Source of the DNA: Methylobacterium radiotolerans JCM 2831
Lineage (GTDB): Bacteria > Pseudomonadota > Alphaproteobacteria > Rhizobiales > Beijerinckiaceae
NCBI RefSeq assembly: GCF_000019725.1
Contig: NC_010505.1
Span: forward strand, 3,631,001 to 3,695,000
DNA length: 64,000 nucleotides
Reading direction: 5' to 3'
Made by a program: the position numbers and the translations under genes
Shown: in pieces, positions 9,656-19,013 of the stretch
Numbering within the stretch: the stretch's first letter is position 1
How the letters are laid out: each line of letters opens with the position of its first letter
Notes under the pieces: generated by a model
Databases searched by the model: none
What the model saw: the letters and a program-made list of their open reading frames with translations, nothing else
Told to the model about the DNA's origin: nothing

Positions 9656-10056
9656 GTCCAGGGACGCGCTGCGCCCCTGAGGTTCAACCCCTCGCTGAGG
9701 CAGGCCTCGGAGGAACGCTTCGAGACCTGCCGACGTCGGGCGTCCGCGCAGGAGCGTGGACCCACCGGCTTCGCGAGCGCAGCGAAGCGATCCAGGGTCG
9801 CGCTGCCCTGTGTCACTTCGCTCCGCTCGTCACGACGAGGCCGGCGGCATCGATCGAGGGCGTGAGCGTTCGCTGCCCTGAACTCGGGGTTTCCCGAGCC
9901 GGCGGGCAGACCGCATGGCGTCGCCGGCGCTCGCCCCGGGTTACATCCCGCGGCGCACCCCCTTAGATACCGGCCACCGACGACGCGGCCGCGCGGCCGA
10001 TCCCGACTCGCGGCCCCGGCCGCGCGCCCGTCGGCACCGAGCCTGGAGGAACGAGC
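9656..10056. other. Intergenic region with a dispersed repeat, no gene
   Basis: No supported gene on either strand. It contains one copy of the dispersed palindromic repeat (9771-9838) and a small hairpin (CTCGGG/CCCGAG, 9883-9898). The promoter of edd-eda is presumably in the last 150 bases, but no clear boxes are visible. Confidence 0.6.
9771..9838. repeat. Dispersed palindromic intergenic repeat, copy 1
   Basis: Left arm GCGAGCGCAGCGAAGCGAT, right arm TCACTTCGCTCCGCTCGTCA: an imperfect inverted repeat around a CCAGGG...CCCTG core. The same arrangement recurs at three other intergenic sites in this window. Confidence 0.7.
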
Positions 10057-11883
10057 ATGACCGAGCTTCATCCCGAGGTCGCGGCGGTCACCGAGCGCGT
10101 CGTGGCGCGCTCCCGCGAGACCCGGCGCGCCTATCTCGACCTGATCGCCCGCGAGCGCGAGGCGGGGGTCCGGCGCGGCAAGCTCGCCTGCGGCAACCTC
10201 GCCCACGGCTTCGCGGCCTCCGGCGAGGACAAGGCGGCGATCCGCGACGAGCGGACGGTGATGAACATCGGCATCGTCACCGCCTACAACGACATGCTCT
10301 CGGCCCATCAGCCCTACGGGCGCTACCCGGAGCAGATCAAGCTGTTCGCCCGGGAGCGCGGCGCCACCGCGCAGGTCGCGGGCGGTACGCCGGCCATGTG
10401 CGACGGCGTCACCCAGGGCCAGAGCGGCATGGAGCTGTCGCTGTTCTCCCGGGACACGATCGCGCTCTCCACCGCGGTGGCGCTGAGCCACGGCATGTTC
10501 GACGGGGCGGCGCTCCTCGGCATCTGCGACAAGATCGTGCCGGGCCTGCTCATCGGGGCGCTCCGCTTCGGCCACCTGCCGACGATCCTGATCCCGGCCG
10601 GTCCCATGCCCTCGGGCCTCGCCAACAAGGAGAAGCAGCGGATCCGCCAGCTCTACGCCGAGGGCAAGGTCGGCCGGGCGGAACTGCTCGAATCCGAGTC
10701 CGCCTCCTACCACGCGGCCGGGACCTGCACGTTCTACGGCACCGCCAACTCCAACCAGATGATGATGGACATGATGGGCCTGCACATGCCGGGCGCGTCC
10801 TTCATCAATCCGGGCACCAAGCTGCGCCAGGCCGTGACCCGGGCGGCGATCCACCGCCTCACCGAGATCGGCGGCGCCGGCAACGACTACCGCCCCCTCG
10901 GCCTCTGCGTCGACGAGAAGGCGATCGTCAACGCCGCGGTCGGCCTCCTCGCCACGGGCGGCTCGACCAACCACGCGATCCACCTGCCGGCCATCGCGCG
11001 CGCCGCCGGCATCGTGATCGACTGGGAGGATATCGACCGGCTCTCCAGCGCCGTGCCGCTGATCGCCCGCGTCTACCCGAACGGCGCCGGCGACGTGAAC
11101 CACTTCCACGCCGCGGGCGGCATGAGCTTCGTGATGGCGGCGCTGCTCGACGCGGGCCTCCTGCACGACGACATCCTGACCGTGGCGGGCCAGTCGCTGC
11201 GCGACCACGCCCGCGACCCGAAACTCGACGGCGAGGATCTGGTCTTCGAGGACGCGGTGCCGGAGAGCCTGGACGACACGATGCTGCGCCGGCCGGGCAA
11301 CCCGTTCCAGCCCGACGGCGGCATGCGGCTCGTGAAGGGCAATCTCGGCCGGGCGACGTTCAAGACCAGCGCCGTCGAGGAGCACCGCCGCACCATCGAG
11401 GCCCCGGCCCGGGTCTTCTCCGACCAGGACGAGGTGCTGAAGGCGTTCAAGGCCGGGGAGCTGGAGCGCGACGTCGTGGTCGTGGTCCGGTTCCAGGGCC
11501 CGAAGGCGAACGGCATGCCCGAGCTGCACAAGCTGACCCCGCCGCTGGGCGTGCTGCAGGACCGCGGCCACCGGGTCGCCCTGGTGACCGACGGGCGCAT
11601 GTCGGGGGCGTCGGGCAAGGTGCCGGCCGCCATCCACCTGAGCCCCGAGGCGCTCGGCGGCGGCCCGATCGGGCGGATCCGCGACGGCGACATCGTCCGC
11701 CTCAGCGCCGCCGACGGGCTGCTGCAGGTTCTGGTCGACGACGCGGAATTCGCGGCGCGCCCCGAGGCCGAGGCGCCGGAGGCCGCGCAGGGCACCGGGC
11801 GGGAGCTGTTCGCGTTCATGCGCCAGGGGGCCGACACGGCGGAGCGGGGCGCCTCGGCGATGCTCGCCGCCGCCGGCCTCTGA
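10057..11883 (+). CDS. edd: 6-phosphogluconate dehydratase
   Basis: 608 residues, the usual Edd length. It dehydrates 6-phosphogluconate to 2-keto-3-deoxy-6-phosphogluconate in the Entner-Doudoroff pathway, using a labile Fe-S cluster in the cytoplasm. IlvD/Edd-family blocks are all present: [13 protein letters not shown] with a cluster-ligand Cys, [46 protein letters not shown] and the late [18 protein letters not shown]. The start ATG has a good GGAGGA site ten bases upstream. The aldolase for its product follows 22 bases later, forming an edd-eda operon; no glucose-6-phosphate dehydrogenase gene is adjacent. Confidence 0.96.
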   Translation: MTELHPEVAAVTERVVARSRETRRAYLDLIAREREAGVRRGKLACGNLAHGFAASGEDKAAIRDERTVMNIGIVTAYNDMLSAHQPYGRYPEQIKLFARERGATAQVAGGTPAMCDGVTQGQSGMELSLFSRDTIALSTAVALSHGMFDGAALLGICDKIVPGLLIGALRFGHLPTILIPAGPMPSGLANKEKQRIRQLYAEGKVGRAELLESESASYHAAGTCTFYGTANSNQMMMDMMGLHMPGASFINPGTKLRQAVTRAAIHRLTEIGGAGNDYRPLGLCVDEKAIVNAAVGLLATGGSTNHAIHLPAIARAAGIVIDWEDIDRLSSAVPLIARVYPNGAGDVNHFHAAGGMSFVMAALLDAGLLHDDILTVAGQSLRDHARDPKLDGEDLVFEDAVPESLDDTMLRRPGNPFQPDGGMRLVKGNLGRATFKTSAVEEHRRTIEAPARVFSDQDEVLKAFKAGELERDVVVVVRFQGPKANGMPELHKLTPPLGVLQDRGHRVALVTDGRMSGASGKVPAAIHLSPEALGGGPIGRIRDGDIVRLSAADGLLQVLVDDAEFAARPEAEAPEAAQGTGRELFAFMRQGADTAERGASAMLAAAGL

Positions 11884-11905
11884 AACCGAGAGGGAGTTGC
11901 CGACC

Positions 11906-12532
11906 ATGAACGATCTGACCAGCATCGACGCGCTGATGCGCTCCGTGCCCGTCATTCCGGTCCTGGTGATCGACGACGCGGCCCAGGCGCGGCCCATCGC
12001 CGAGGCCCTGGTCAAGGGCGGCCTGACCGCCCTGGAGGTCACCCTGCGGACCCCGGCCGCCCTCGACGTCATCCGGGAGATGACGCGGGTCGAGGGCGCG
12101 GTGGTGGGCGCCGGGACGGTGCTCAACCCGCGCGATCTCGAGAAGGCGCTGGCGGCGGGGGCCGAGTTCATCGTCTCGCCGGGCCTCACCGAGCCGCTGA
12201 CCGACGCCGCCAAGGCCAACGGCGTGCCCTACCTGCCCGGCGTGGCCACGGCGGCCGACATCATGCGCGGCCTCGACCACGGCCTCGACCGGTTCAAGTT
12301 CTTCCCGGCCGAGGCCGCGGGCGGGATCAAGGCGCTGAAGGCGCACGCGGCCGTGTTCGGCGCGGTGCGGTTCTGCCCCACGGGCGGGATCACCGAGGCG
12401 ACCGCTCCCGAATGGCTGTCGATCCCGTCCGTGCTCTGCGTCGGCGGCAGCTGGGTGGTGAAGCCCGGCGCCCCCGACCCGGCGGCGATCGAGCGGGCGG
12501 CCCGGGCCGCCGCCGGGTTGCGGACGGCGTAA
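11906..12532 (+). CDS. eda: KDPG aldolase
   Basis: 208 residues, trimeric class I aldolase that cleaves KDPG to pyruvate and glyceraldehyde 3-phosphate. Key sites are visible: catalytic Glu in [24 protein letters not shown], and Schiff-base Lys in [12 protein letters not shown], followed by FCPTGGI and the phosphate loop VGGSWVV. The ATG at 11906 follows AGGGAG by nine bases; an earlier frame start would add three residues only. Second gene of the edd-eda operon. Confidence 0.96.
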   Translation: MNDLTSIDALMRSVPVIPVLVIDDAAQARPIAEALVKGGLTALEVTLRTPAALDVIREMTRVEGAVVGAGTVLNPRDLEKALAAGAEFIVSPGLTEPLTDAAKANGVPYLPGVATAADIMRGLDHGLDRFKFFPAEAAGGIKALKAHAAVFGAVRFCPTGGITEATAPEWLSIPSVLCVGGSWVVKPGAPDPAAIERAARAAAGLRTA

Positions 12533-12550
12533 GCCTCACGACCGAAGCCC

Positions 12551-12640
12551 TTGCGAGCAGAGCGAAAGGTCCGGGGTCGCGCCAAATCTTCGAGATGTCG
12601 CGCTGCCCTGGATCACCTCGCCGCGCTCGCGATGACGGAC
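12551..12640. repeat. Dispersed palindromic intergenic repeat, copy 2
   Basis: Left arm TTGCGAGCAGAGCGAA and right arm TCGCCGCGCTCGCGATGAC, with a CCCTGGAT core: a diverged member of the same repeat as at 9771, 29502 and 56613. It lies between eda and the convergent ABC gene. The rest of the gap to 12738 shows only a short CCCTCC/GGAGGG hairpin at 12703-12718. Confidence 0.6.
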
Positions 12641-12738
12641 AGGGCACGGCGCCCGCGTCGATCGGCGGAAGACCGCAGGGCTGAGCAGCCGGACATCGGC
12701 GCCCCTCCCGGCGGAGGGAGGGCCGGTCGTGCCGCCGG

Positions 12739-14865
12739 CTACTCTGCCGGCAGCGGCTGCCGCTGCACGCGCGGGACGAACACGCCGCTCTCCGGCTCGA
12801 GCGCGATGCGCCGGTCGTGGAAGGCGTCGAGCGTCGAGCGATGGCCGATCGACACGATCGTCGTGCCGGGAAGCCGCTCGCGCAGCATCCGGTAGAGGGC
12901 CGCCTCGGAAGGCTCGTCGAGGGAGGCCGTCGCCTCGTCGAGGAACAGCCATTCGGGCTTCGCCAGCAGCGCGCGGGCGATGGCCAGCCGCTGCTGCTCG
13001 CCGCCCGACAGCCGCCGCTCCCAGGTGTCGCTCTCGTCGAGGTGGTCGACGAGGTGGGCGAGCTGGGCGGCCGTCAGGGCGTCCCTGATCGCCGCGTCCA
13101 GGAACTGGTCGGTGGTGTTCGGGTAGACCACGGCGCCGCGCAGCGTGCCCTGCGGGATGTAGGGCCGCTGCGGCAGCAGCAGCGCCGACTGCCCGGCGGG
13201 CACGTCGACCCGGCCCTTGCCGAAGGGCCAGATCCCCGCGATCGCCCGGAACAGGGTCGACTTGCCCGAGCCGGAGGGACCCGTGACCAGGGTCGCGCCG
13301 CCGCGCGGCAGGGTCAGCGCGTCGGCGGTGACGATCGGCTTCCCGTTCGGAAGGGCGAGGACCAGGTCGCGCGCGGTGACGTCGCCGGCGCTGTCGTTGC
13401 CCTGGACGAGGCCGTAGCCCGCCGCCTCCAGCGCCTCGGCCTTGGTCATGGCCCGGCGGAAGGAGCCGAGACGGATGGTGTTGGCCTTGTAGGCCGCCAG
13501 CGTCGTGTACGAATCGACGAAGAACGACAGCGAGCTCTGCACCTGGCCGAACGCCTGGGAGGTCTGCTGCAGCGCGCCCAGCGTGATCTTCTTGGCGAAG
13601 AAGGACGGGGCCGCCAGCACCATCGGGAAGATCACGCTCGCCTGCCGGTAGCTGAACGTGAAGGCGATCAGCTTGATGCGGCGGAAGATGATCCCGACGT
13701 AGTTGTCGATCACGCTGTGGAACAGGCTCGAGAGCCGCGAGGCCTCCGCGCGTTCGCCGCGCAGCAGGGCGATCTGCTCCGAGTAGATGCGGTTCCGGGC
13801 CAGCGCGAAGCGGAAATTCGCCTCGACCTGCTCCTGCCGGAAGTCCAGCCCGATGAGCGGCCGGCCGATCAGGTGGGTGAGCCACGTGCCGACCACCGCG
13901 TAGGCGATCACCAGCCAGACCAGGAAGCCCGGGATCACCGTGTCGGTGAACGGCACGACGAAGTCGCGCGACAGGGTCCAGAGGATCACGATGAACGAGA
14001 CGAGCTGCGCGGCCTGGCTGAGCAGGCGGATCGACAGCGTCGTGGTCTGCACGATGAAGCTGTTGACGTCGGCCTGGATGCGCTGATCCGGGTTGTCCGC
14101 CTCCTCGTCGGTGAACGGGATGCGGTAGTGCGTGCCGTTGCCGAGCCAGCGCTCGTACAGGCTGTGGGTCAGCCACGTGCGCCAGCGGATCAGCAGCGAG
14201 GAATCCACGAACAGGTCGAACATGCCGATGGCGATGTTCAGCGTGGCCAGCGGCACGAACACCCAGAGCAGCTGGTACCAGAACGCGTTCGCGTCGTATT
14301 CCTGGAGGGAGTTGTAGATGTCGCGGTAGAAGAAGTTGAACCGCAGCGTCAGCGCCACGTCGGCGAAATTCACGAAGATGGACAGCGCCACGAGGTTGCG
14401 GCCGATCCGGCCCTCGGTGGTGCCGAACCAGCGGAACAGGCCGATCTCCTTGGTCGGCTTGTCGCGGTTGGCGAAGTACGGGTCGGCGATGTTGGTGATC
14501 GCGCGGATCGGCTCGAGATGCGAGATGCCCAGCACGATGGCGGCGAAGACCACCGCGCCGGTGGCGGCGAAGGCCGGCGGGAGCAGGGCCGCGACCACCG
14601 GCGGCAGCAGCCCCATGGCGGCGACCGTCTTCGAGCCCGCGAGCAGCAGGTAGCCGACGCCGTAGACCGAGACGAAGACCTTGAGGTAGGCCGAGATGCC
14701 GTTCGAGGCGATCAGGATGCCCGCCATGGCGAAGCCGGCGAGGGAGACGTAGAGCGGCGGGCTCGGGATTCCGGGGAACGCCAGCAGGATCAGCGCGGCC
14801 AGGGCGGTGAGCACGGCCTGGATGCCCAGTCCGGTCCTGAGTGCTGCCACGCGTCGATCCCCCAT
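12739..14865 (-). CDS. SbmA/BacA-like ABC transporter, permease-ATPase fusion
   Basis: 708 residues in the inner membrane. An unusual N-terminal block of several short helices (about 10-120) precedes the SbmA/BacA-type membrane domain, recognised by NFFYRDIYNSLQEYDANAFW, LTHSLYERWLGNGTHYRI and NPDQRIQADVNSFI. The C-terminal ATPase has Walker A GPSGSGKST, signature LSGGEQQR and Walker B LFLDEATASLDEPSE. Family members import peptides or B12 or export very-long-chain acyl compounds; the direction here is unknown. The ATG at 14865 is the furthest upstream start and the hydrophobic stretch begins soon after it. Confidence 0.9.
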   Translation of the reverse strand: MGDRRVAALRTGLGIQAVLTALAALILLAFPGIPSPPLYVSLAGFAMAGILIASNGISAYLKVFVSVYGVGYLLLAGSKTVAAMGLLPPVVAALLPPAFAATGAVVFAAIVLGISHLEPIRAITNIADPYFANRDKPTKEIGLFRWFGTTEGRIGRNLVALSIFVNFADVALTLRFNFFYRDIYNSLQEYDANAFWYQLLWVFVPLATLNIAIGMFDLFVDSSLLIRWRTWLTHSLYERWLGNGTHYRIPFTDEEADNPDQRIQADVNSFIVQTTTLSIRLLSQAAQLVSFIVILWTLSRDFVVPFTDTVIPGFLVWLVIAYAVVGTWLTHLIGRPLIGLDFRQEQVEANFRFALARNRIYSEQIALLRGERAEASRLSSLFHSVIDNYVGIIFRRIKLIAFTFSYRQASVIFPMVLAAPSFFAKKITLGALQQTSQAFGQVQSSLSFFVDSYTTLAAYKANTIRLGSFRRAMTKAEALEAAGYGLVQGNDSAGDVTARDLVLALPNGKPIVTADALTLPRGGATLVTGPSGSGKSTLFRAIAGIWPFGKGRVDVPAGQSALLLPQRPYIPQGTLRGAVVYPNTTDQFLDAAIRDALTAAQLAHLVDHLDESDTWERRLSGGEQQRLAIARALLAKPEWLFLDEATASLDEPSEAALYRMLRERLPGTTIVSIGHRSTLDAFHDRRIALEPESGVFVPRVQRQPLPAE

Positions 14866-15008
14866 CCGTGCGCGCCCGCTCGGGACGCCACCGGCGGCCT
14901 TGGCCCCGGCAGATGGCCAGATAGTGGCACTCTGGCCGCGCTGTCGCGTGAAACTTTGGTCACCTTCCGACGGTGCGGCGATTTACGCGGGTGGCGCGGG
15001 CAGCGCGG

Positions 15009-15326
15009 CTACCAGTTCCACTCCTCGAAGCCAGGCTCGCGGCAATGGTAGCCGATCGGGCATTGCGGGTTGTCGCGCGTGGGGGCGAAGCGCAGTTCGG
15101 CGATCTCCGAGCCGCTGCACTGCCCGGGATTGCTGACGAAGCGCTCCGGCGCCGTCCCGGCGGCGATGATCACGTCGCCCTCGTTCTTCACCAGGGCCAT
15201 CGCCTCGGAGCAGGTCATGCGGGCCGTCATCGAGCCGCGCGGCGGCCGCGTCTGGGCGCGGGCCTCGACCCCGGCCGCGACGGCGGCGAGGTGGGCGAAC
15301 AGCAGAGCGAGGGCCAACGGCCTCAT
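15009..15326 (-). CDS. Small secreted four-cysteine protein
   Basis: 105 residues. The ATG at 15326 is taken because the signal peptide (MRPLALALLFAHLAAVAAG, cleavage near ARA) begins there; upstream codons in frame are not signal-like. The mature domain has four cysteines (MTCSEAMALV, NPGQCSGSE, NPQCPIGYHC) and ends in EEWNW. It resembles conserved hypothetical periplasmic proteins of Hyphomicrobiales that I cannot name further. It is transcribed away from the oxygenase gene, sharing a 290-base divergent region. Confidence 0.65.
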   Translation of the reverse strand: MRPLALALLFAHLAAVAAGVEARAQTRPPRGSMTARMTCSEAMALVKNEGDVIIAAGTAPERFVSNPGQCSGSEIAELRFAPTRDNPQCPIGYHCREPGFEEWNW

Positions 15327-15618
15327 CGGGCACGGGTTCCGGTACGCACCCGGGAAGAAAGCCCGCGGGTCTGGCGCCATCCTGCACAAGCGGGCCGTCC
15401 GAGACTGTCACCGGAATGCGCCACCGGGCCGCTTTCGCCGTCGGACCGCCGCAATCGGCGGATTAGGAGATTCCGGGATTGCCGAAAGCCGCTTTAGATT
15501 TGTGATCGTGGACGCCTGCGCGGGCGGCCCCGGCACGACGGCTGGACCGGCCCCCCCGGCACGCGTCTCCGGCGCCCCGCGTGCCGGCCGACCGGCGCCG
15601 GAGCCAAGGGACCCAGCG

Positions 15619-16251
15619 ATGTCCGCTCTCTCGATCCTCGACATCTCCGCCGTGCGCGCCGCGCCCGTCTCCCGCGAGCCCTACGCCTACACGCTCGGCA
15701 GCAACGTCCTGAATCCCGAGGCGATCGACGACATCCGGCGCGACTTCCCGGACATCGCCAAGCCCGGCTACCTCACGGTGGACGAGGTCGCCCTCAAGGG
15801 CCGGTTCAAGGCGCTGATCGACGAGCTGGAGAGCGACGCCTTCTCGGAGATCCTCGGCGAGAAGTTCGGCATCGACCTCGTCTCGTGCCCGCGGCTGACG
15901 ACCATCATGCGCCGCAGCCAGCTGAAATACGGCTCGATCCACACCGACGGCCCGTCGAAGGTGCTGACCCTGCTCGTCTACATGAACGATGCCTGGGACG
16001 CCCCCGCGGCCGGCCGCCTGCGGGTGCTGTACGACGGCCGCAACTACGAGCCCTTCGCGGTGGAGGTCCCGCCGACCATGGGCACGATGTTCGCCTTCCT
16101 GCGGGCGGACAATTCCTGGCACGGCCACGAGCCCTTCGAGGGCGAGCGGCGCGTGGTGCAGGTGGCGTGGCTCAAGGACGCGTCGGAGCTGGAGCGCAAG
16201 CGCAAGCGCAACCGCACGGCGCAGTTCCTGAAGGGCATCTTCGGCCGCTGA
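15619..16251 (+). CDS. 2-oxoglutarate/Fe(II)-dependent oxygenase family protein
   Basis: 210 residues. The double-stranded beta-helix iron site is visible as H-x-D in SIHTDGPSKVLTLLVYMN and the distal His with a downstream Arg in WHGHEPFEGERRVVQVAW, the layout of the 2OG-Fe(II) superfamily. It ends in a basic tail (ERKRKRNRTAQFLKGIFGR). Substrate unknown; relatives are often near sugar or surface-polysaccharide genes, but none is next to it. The ATG at 15619 follows AAGGGA by eight bases. The following membrane-protein gene starts 22 bases later, so the two may form an operon. Confidence 0.8.
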   Translation: MSALSILDISAVRAAPVSREPYAYTLGSNVLNPEAIDDIRRDFPDIAKPGYLTVDEVALKGRFKALIDELESDAFSEILGEKFGIDLVSCPRLTTIMRRSQLKYGSIHTDGPSKVLTLLVYMNDAWDAPAAGRLRVLYDGRNYEPFAVEVPPTMGTMFAFLRADNSWHGHEPFEGERRVVQVAWLKDASELERKRKRNRTAQFLKGIFGR

Positions 16252-16273
16252 TCGGACGAGAAGGGGGCGGACC

Positions 16274-16954
16274 ATGGGGGCGGTCGTGCTGGCGGATCCG
16301 GGCGACGGGGCGCGTGCCGGCTCCTGGCGTCGCTTCGCCCTGCCGACGCTCCTCATCCTCGGCTGGGTGGGCCTGTTCGCCTACAGCGCCGCCTACCTGA
16401 CCGAGGACCTGCCGTTCCGCCCGTCCATGCCGGAAGCGGGCCCGTCCGCTGGGAGCTCCGCCGGTCCGCGCGCCGCGCGCCGCGTGGTGATGCTCGACGA
16501 GCCCGACCAGCCCGCGCCCCCGGCCGAGACGCCCGGCCAGACCGCCATGGCCGCCGCGGCGGCGCCGCCGGCCCCGCAGACCGCCGCGGCGGCGCCCGCG
16601 GTCGCGAACGCCCGGCCGGTGCCGGCTCCGGTCCCCGCTCCGGCCGTCGCGTCGGCCGCGGCCGAGTACGTCGGCGTCTGGGGCCCGACACCCGAGGCCT
16701 GCGGGGCCCGGTCGCGGCGCCGCGGCTACATCCCGGCCACGATCACGCAGGACCGCGCCCGCGCGGGCCGCACGCTCTGCCTCTTCCACGACATGCGGCG
16801 GAGCGGCGCCGCCTGGGTCACCGCCGCCGAGTGCAGCGATCGCGGCCGCCGCTGGTCGTCGCAGGTCCGCCTGCAGGTGGACGGCGAGCATCTGACCTGG
16901 TCGAGCAGCCGCGGGACCTCGACCTACATCCGCTGCGGCCGCCGCGCCGGCTGA
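16274..16954 (+). CDS. Membrane-anchored Pro/Ala-rich protein with C-terminal domain
   Basis: 226 residues. One membrane helix at about 22-42 (LPTLLILGWVGLFAYSAAYL) is followed by a long Pro/Ala-rich periplasmic spacer (about 50-130) and a compact C-terminal domain of about 95 residues beginning EYVGVWGPTPEACGARSRR. That domain has four cysteines and ends TYIRCGRRAG. The arrangement suggests a stalked envelope domain. I do not know the family's function. Confidence 0.7.
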   Translation: MGAVVLADPGDGARAGSWRRFALPTLLILGWVGLFAYSAAYLTEDLPFRPSMPEAGPSAGSSAGPRAARRVVMLDEPDQPAPPAETPGQTAMAAAAAPPAPQTAAAAPAVANARPVPAPVPAPAVASAAAEYVGVWGPTPEACGARSRRRGYIPATITQDRARAGRTLCLFHDMRRSGAAWVTAAECSDRGRRWSSQVRLQVDGEHLTWSSSRGTSTYIRCGRRAG

Positions 16955-16963
16955 GGGGGACCG

Positions 16964-18142
16964 TCACGCCGCCGGACCCGGCCCCCGCCCCTCGGCCGCG
17001 CGCAGGACGATCCGCGCCGCCGCGCGGCTCGGCGTGTCCGCCGCGGCGAGCCGCATCCGCCCGTCGATGCGGCCGAGGGCGGCGAGCTGGACGTCGCGGT
17101 CGGCACCGCCGGCCAGGAGCGGCCGCAGGGCGCCCGCGAGGCGCTCCGGGGTGCAGTCGGCCTGGACGAATTCCGGCATCGCGTTCTCGGCGAGGATCAG
17201 GTTCGGCAGCACGATGCTCGGGACCTGGATCAGCCGGCGGGCGATGAACTCCTCCGCCCGCGAGACCTTGTAGGCGACGACCATCGGCACGCCGGCGAGC
17301 GCCAGCTCCAGCGTGACCGTGCCGGAGGCGGCGAGCGCCGCCCGGGCCTCCCGGAAGGCGGCGTATTTCGGCGCCTCGCCGGTCACGATGCGGACCGGCA
17401 CCGCCCAGTCGGCCGAGAGCCGCTCGATCAGGGCCCTGTGCCGGGTCACGGCGGGCAGCACCGCCTCGACCGCGAGGCCCTCGGCCACGCGTGCCAGGGC
17501 CGCGCCGAAGACCGGCATCAGCCGCTCGATCTCGGACCGACGGGAGCCCGGCAGGACCACGAGGCTGTAGGGCACGGCGTCGCGCCGCCCCCGCTCGTCC
17601 GCGCCGGGGCGCAGCTCCGGGAGGCGCTCGATCAGCGGGTGCCCGACATAGGTGCAGGGGGGGCCGCCGAGCCGCAGATGCGCGTCGGGCTCGAAGGGGA
17701 GCAGGGCCAGGACGTGGTCGATGAACGGACGCATGCCCTTCGCCCGCCAGGGCCGCCACGCCCAGACGCTCGGCGACACGTAGTCGATGATCGGGATGCC
17801 GGGGGCCGCCCTGCGCACCCGCCGGGCCACCGCGTGGGTGAAGCCCGGGCTGTCGATGATCACCAGCACGTCCGGCCGGGCGCGGATCGTCGCCGACACC
17901 GTCTCGCGGATGCGGCGGAGCAGCGTCCGGGCGCGGGCGAGAACCGGCAGGTAGCCCATCACCGCCACGTCATCGAGCGGGAACAGCGACGCGAACCCCG
18001 CCTCCGCCATGGCCTCGCCGCCGACGCCGCCGAAGACGGTGTCGGGCGCGGCCTCGCGCAGGGCACGCATCAGCTTGGCGCCGAGCTGGTCGCCGGAATC
18101 CTCGCCGGCGACGAGCCAGATCGTCCGGGGCCGGCCGGTCAC
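16964..18142 (-). CDS. lpxB: Lipid-A-disaccharide synthase
   Basis: 392 residues, GT19 glycosyltransferase. It joins UDP-diacylglucosamine and lipid X to form the lipid A disaccharide at the inner face of the inner membrane. Recognised by LVAGEDSGDQLGAKLM at the N-terminus, VIIDSPGFTHAVARRV, DYVSPSVWAWRPWR, LLPFEPD, YVGHPLIERL and the nucleotide-binding region VVAYKVS. It starts with GTG overlapping the lpxI stop by four bases (GTGA). Last gene of the bamA-lpx cluster; the convergent membrane-protein gene ends nine bases away. Confidence 0.96.
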   Translation of the reverse strand: MTGRPRTIWLVAGEDSGDQLGAKLMRALREAAPDTVFGGVGGEAMAEAGFASLFPLDDVAVMGYLPVLARARTLLRRIRETVSATIRARPDVLVIIDSPGFTHAVARRVRRAAPGIPIIDYVSPSVWAWRPWRAKGMRPFIDHVLALLPFEPDAHLRLGGPPCTYVGHPLIERLPELRPGADERGRRDAVPYSLVVLPGSRRSEIERLMPVFGAALARVAEGLAVEAVLPAVTRHRALIERLSADWAVPVRIVTGEAPKYAAFREARAALAASGTVTLELALAGVPMVVAYKVSRAEEFIARRLIQVPSIVLPNLILAENAMPEFVQADCTPERLAGALRPLLAGGADRDVQLAALGRIDGRMRLAAADTPSRAAARIVLRAAEGRGPGPAA

Positions 18143-19002
18143 GGCGCGCCTCCGTACCCGACCACGAAGAGGCCGAGGCGATCGGCCTCCGCGGCCGTGG
18201 CCGCCCGGTCGATGACCAGGGTCCCGCCCGCCTCCAGGGCGAGGCCGACGCAGCCCGCCCGGGCGGCGTTGCGCACGGTCCGCGCGCCGATCGCCGGAAG
18301 ATCGATGCGGCGGTCCTGGCCGACCTTCGGGGCCTTCACCAGCACGGTGGAGGGCATTGCCCGGCCGAACCCGAAGGGGCGGCGCCCCAGGGCCCGCGCC
18401 CGGGCGAGCATGCGGTCCGTGCCCTCCGGCCCTTCCACCGCGAGGATCCGGTCGCCGGCCAGAACCACCGCCTGCCCCAGATCGTAGGGCGAGAGGGCGT
18501 CCAGGACGCCGCGCCCGGTGCGGATCGAGGCGGCGGCCTCGGCGTCCGGGGCCCGGCGCCCGAGGGGGCCGTCTGGGCAGAGCAGGTCCGGCGCGGCCTC
18601 GTGGACGCCGACGACGCGGTGTCCCTCCTCCTCGACCAGCGCGACGGCGGCCCGCAGCAGGCGGTCGTCCCCGCCGCCGGCGATCGCCCGCAGGGCCTCG
18701 CGGTTGCGCAGGGCGGCGCCGGCGTTGAGGATCGCGGCCGGGCTCGGGCGGGAGACGCCGCCCGCCGGCACCACGGTCGCCGGACCCCAGCGCCGCAGCA
18801 GCTTCAGGGTGGCCGCGAGATCGAGGAGATCGACCGTCGCGTCGGCGCCGGCGCGCAGGGCCGGCCCGGTGAAGCCGCGCAGGGCGATGACCCGGAAGGG
18901 CCGGCGCGCCCGGCGGAGCGACTCGGCGACGAGTTCGGGCAGGCGCCCCGCCCCCGCGATCAGGACCAGGGCCCCCTCGGGGGCGGGATCGGCCTCGGTC
19001 AC
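18139..19002 (-). CDS. lpxI: UDP-2,3-diacylglucosamine pyrophosphatase LpxI
   Basis: 287 residues. It hydrolyses UDP-2,3-diacylglucosamine to lipid X and UMP, replacing LpxH in most alphaproteobacteria. Family landmarks: LIAGAGRLPELVAESLRR, a TLKLLRRWG segment, the C-terminal half with SPYDLGQAVVLAGDRILAVE, EGTDRML, and a VLVKAPKVGQDRRIDLPAIG block carrying acidic residues expected for metal binding. The GTG at 19002 lies 11 bases after the lpxA stop, and its stop overlaps the lpxB start. Confidence 0.92.
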   Translation of the reverse strand: MTEADPAPEGALVLIAGAGRLPELVAESLRRARRPFRVIALRGFTGPALRAGADATVDLLDLAATLKLLRRWGPATVVPAGGVSRPSPAAILNAGAALRNREALRAIAGGGDDRLLRAAVALVEEEGHRVVGVHEAAPDLLCPDGPLGRRAPDAEAAASIRTGRGVLDALSPYDLGQAVVLAGDRILAVEGPEGTDRMLARARALGRRPFGFGRAMPSTVLVKAPKVGQDRRIDLPAIGARTVRNAARAGCVGLALEAGGTLVIDRAATAAEADRLGLFVVGYGGAP

Positions 19003-19013
19003 GGCCCGGCCGC

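Noticed and set aside
9678..9692. A GGTTCAACCCC stretch resembling a tRNA T-loop
   Set aside because: No matching acceptor, D or anticodon stem can be drawn around it.
12817..15051. A rightward 744-codon frame opposite the SbmA/BacA-like gene
   Set aside because: Mirror of a clear ABC transporter; composition is His/Arg/Glu/Gly-rich with no motif.
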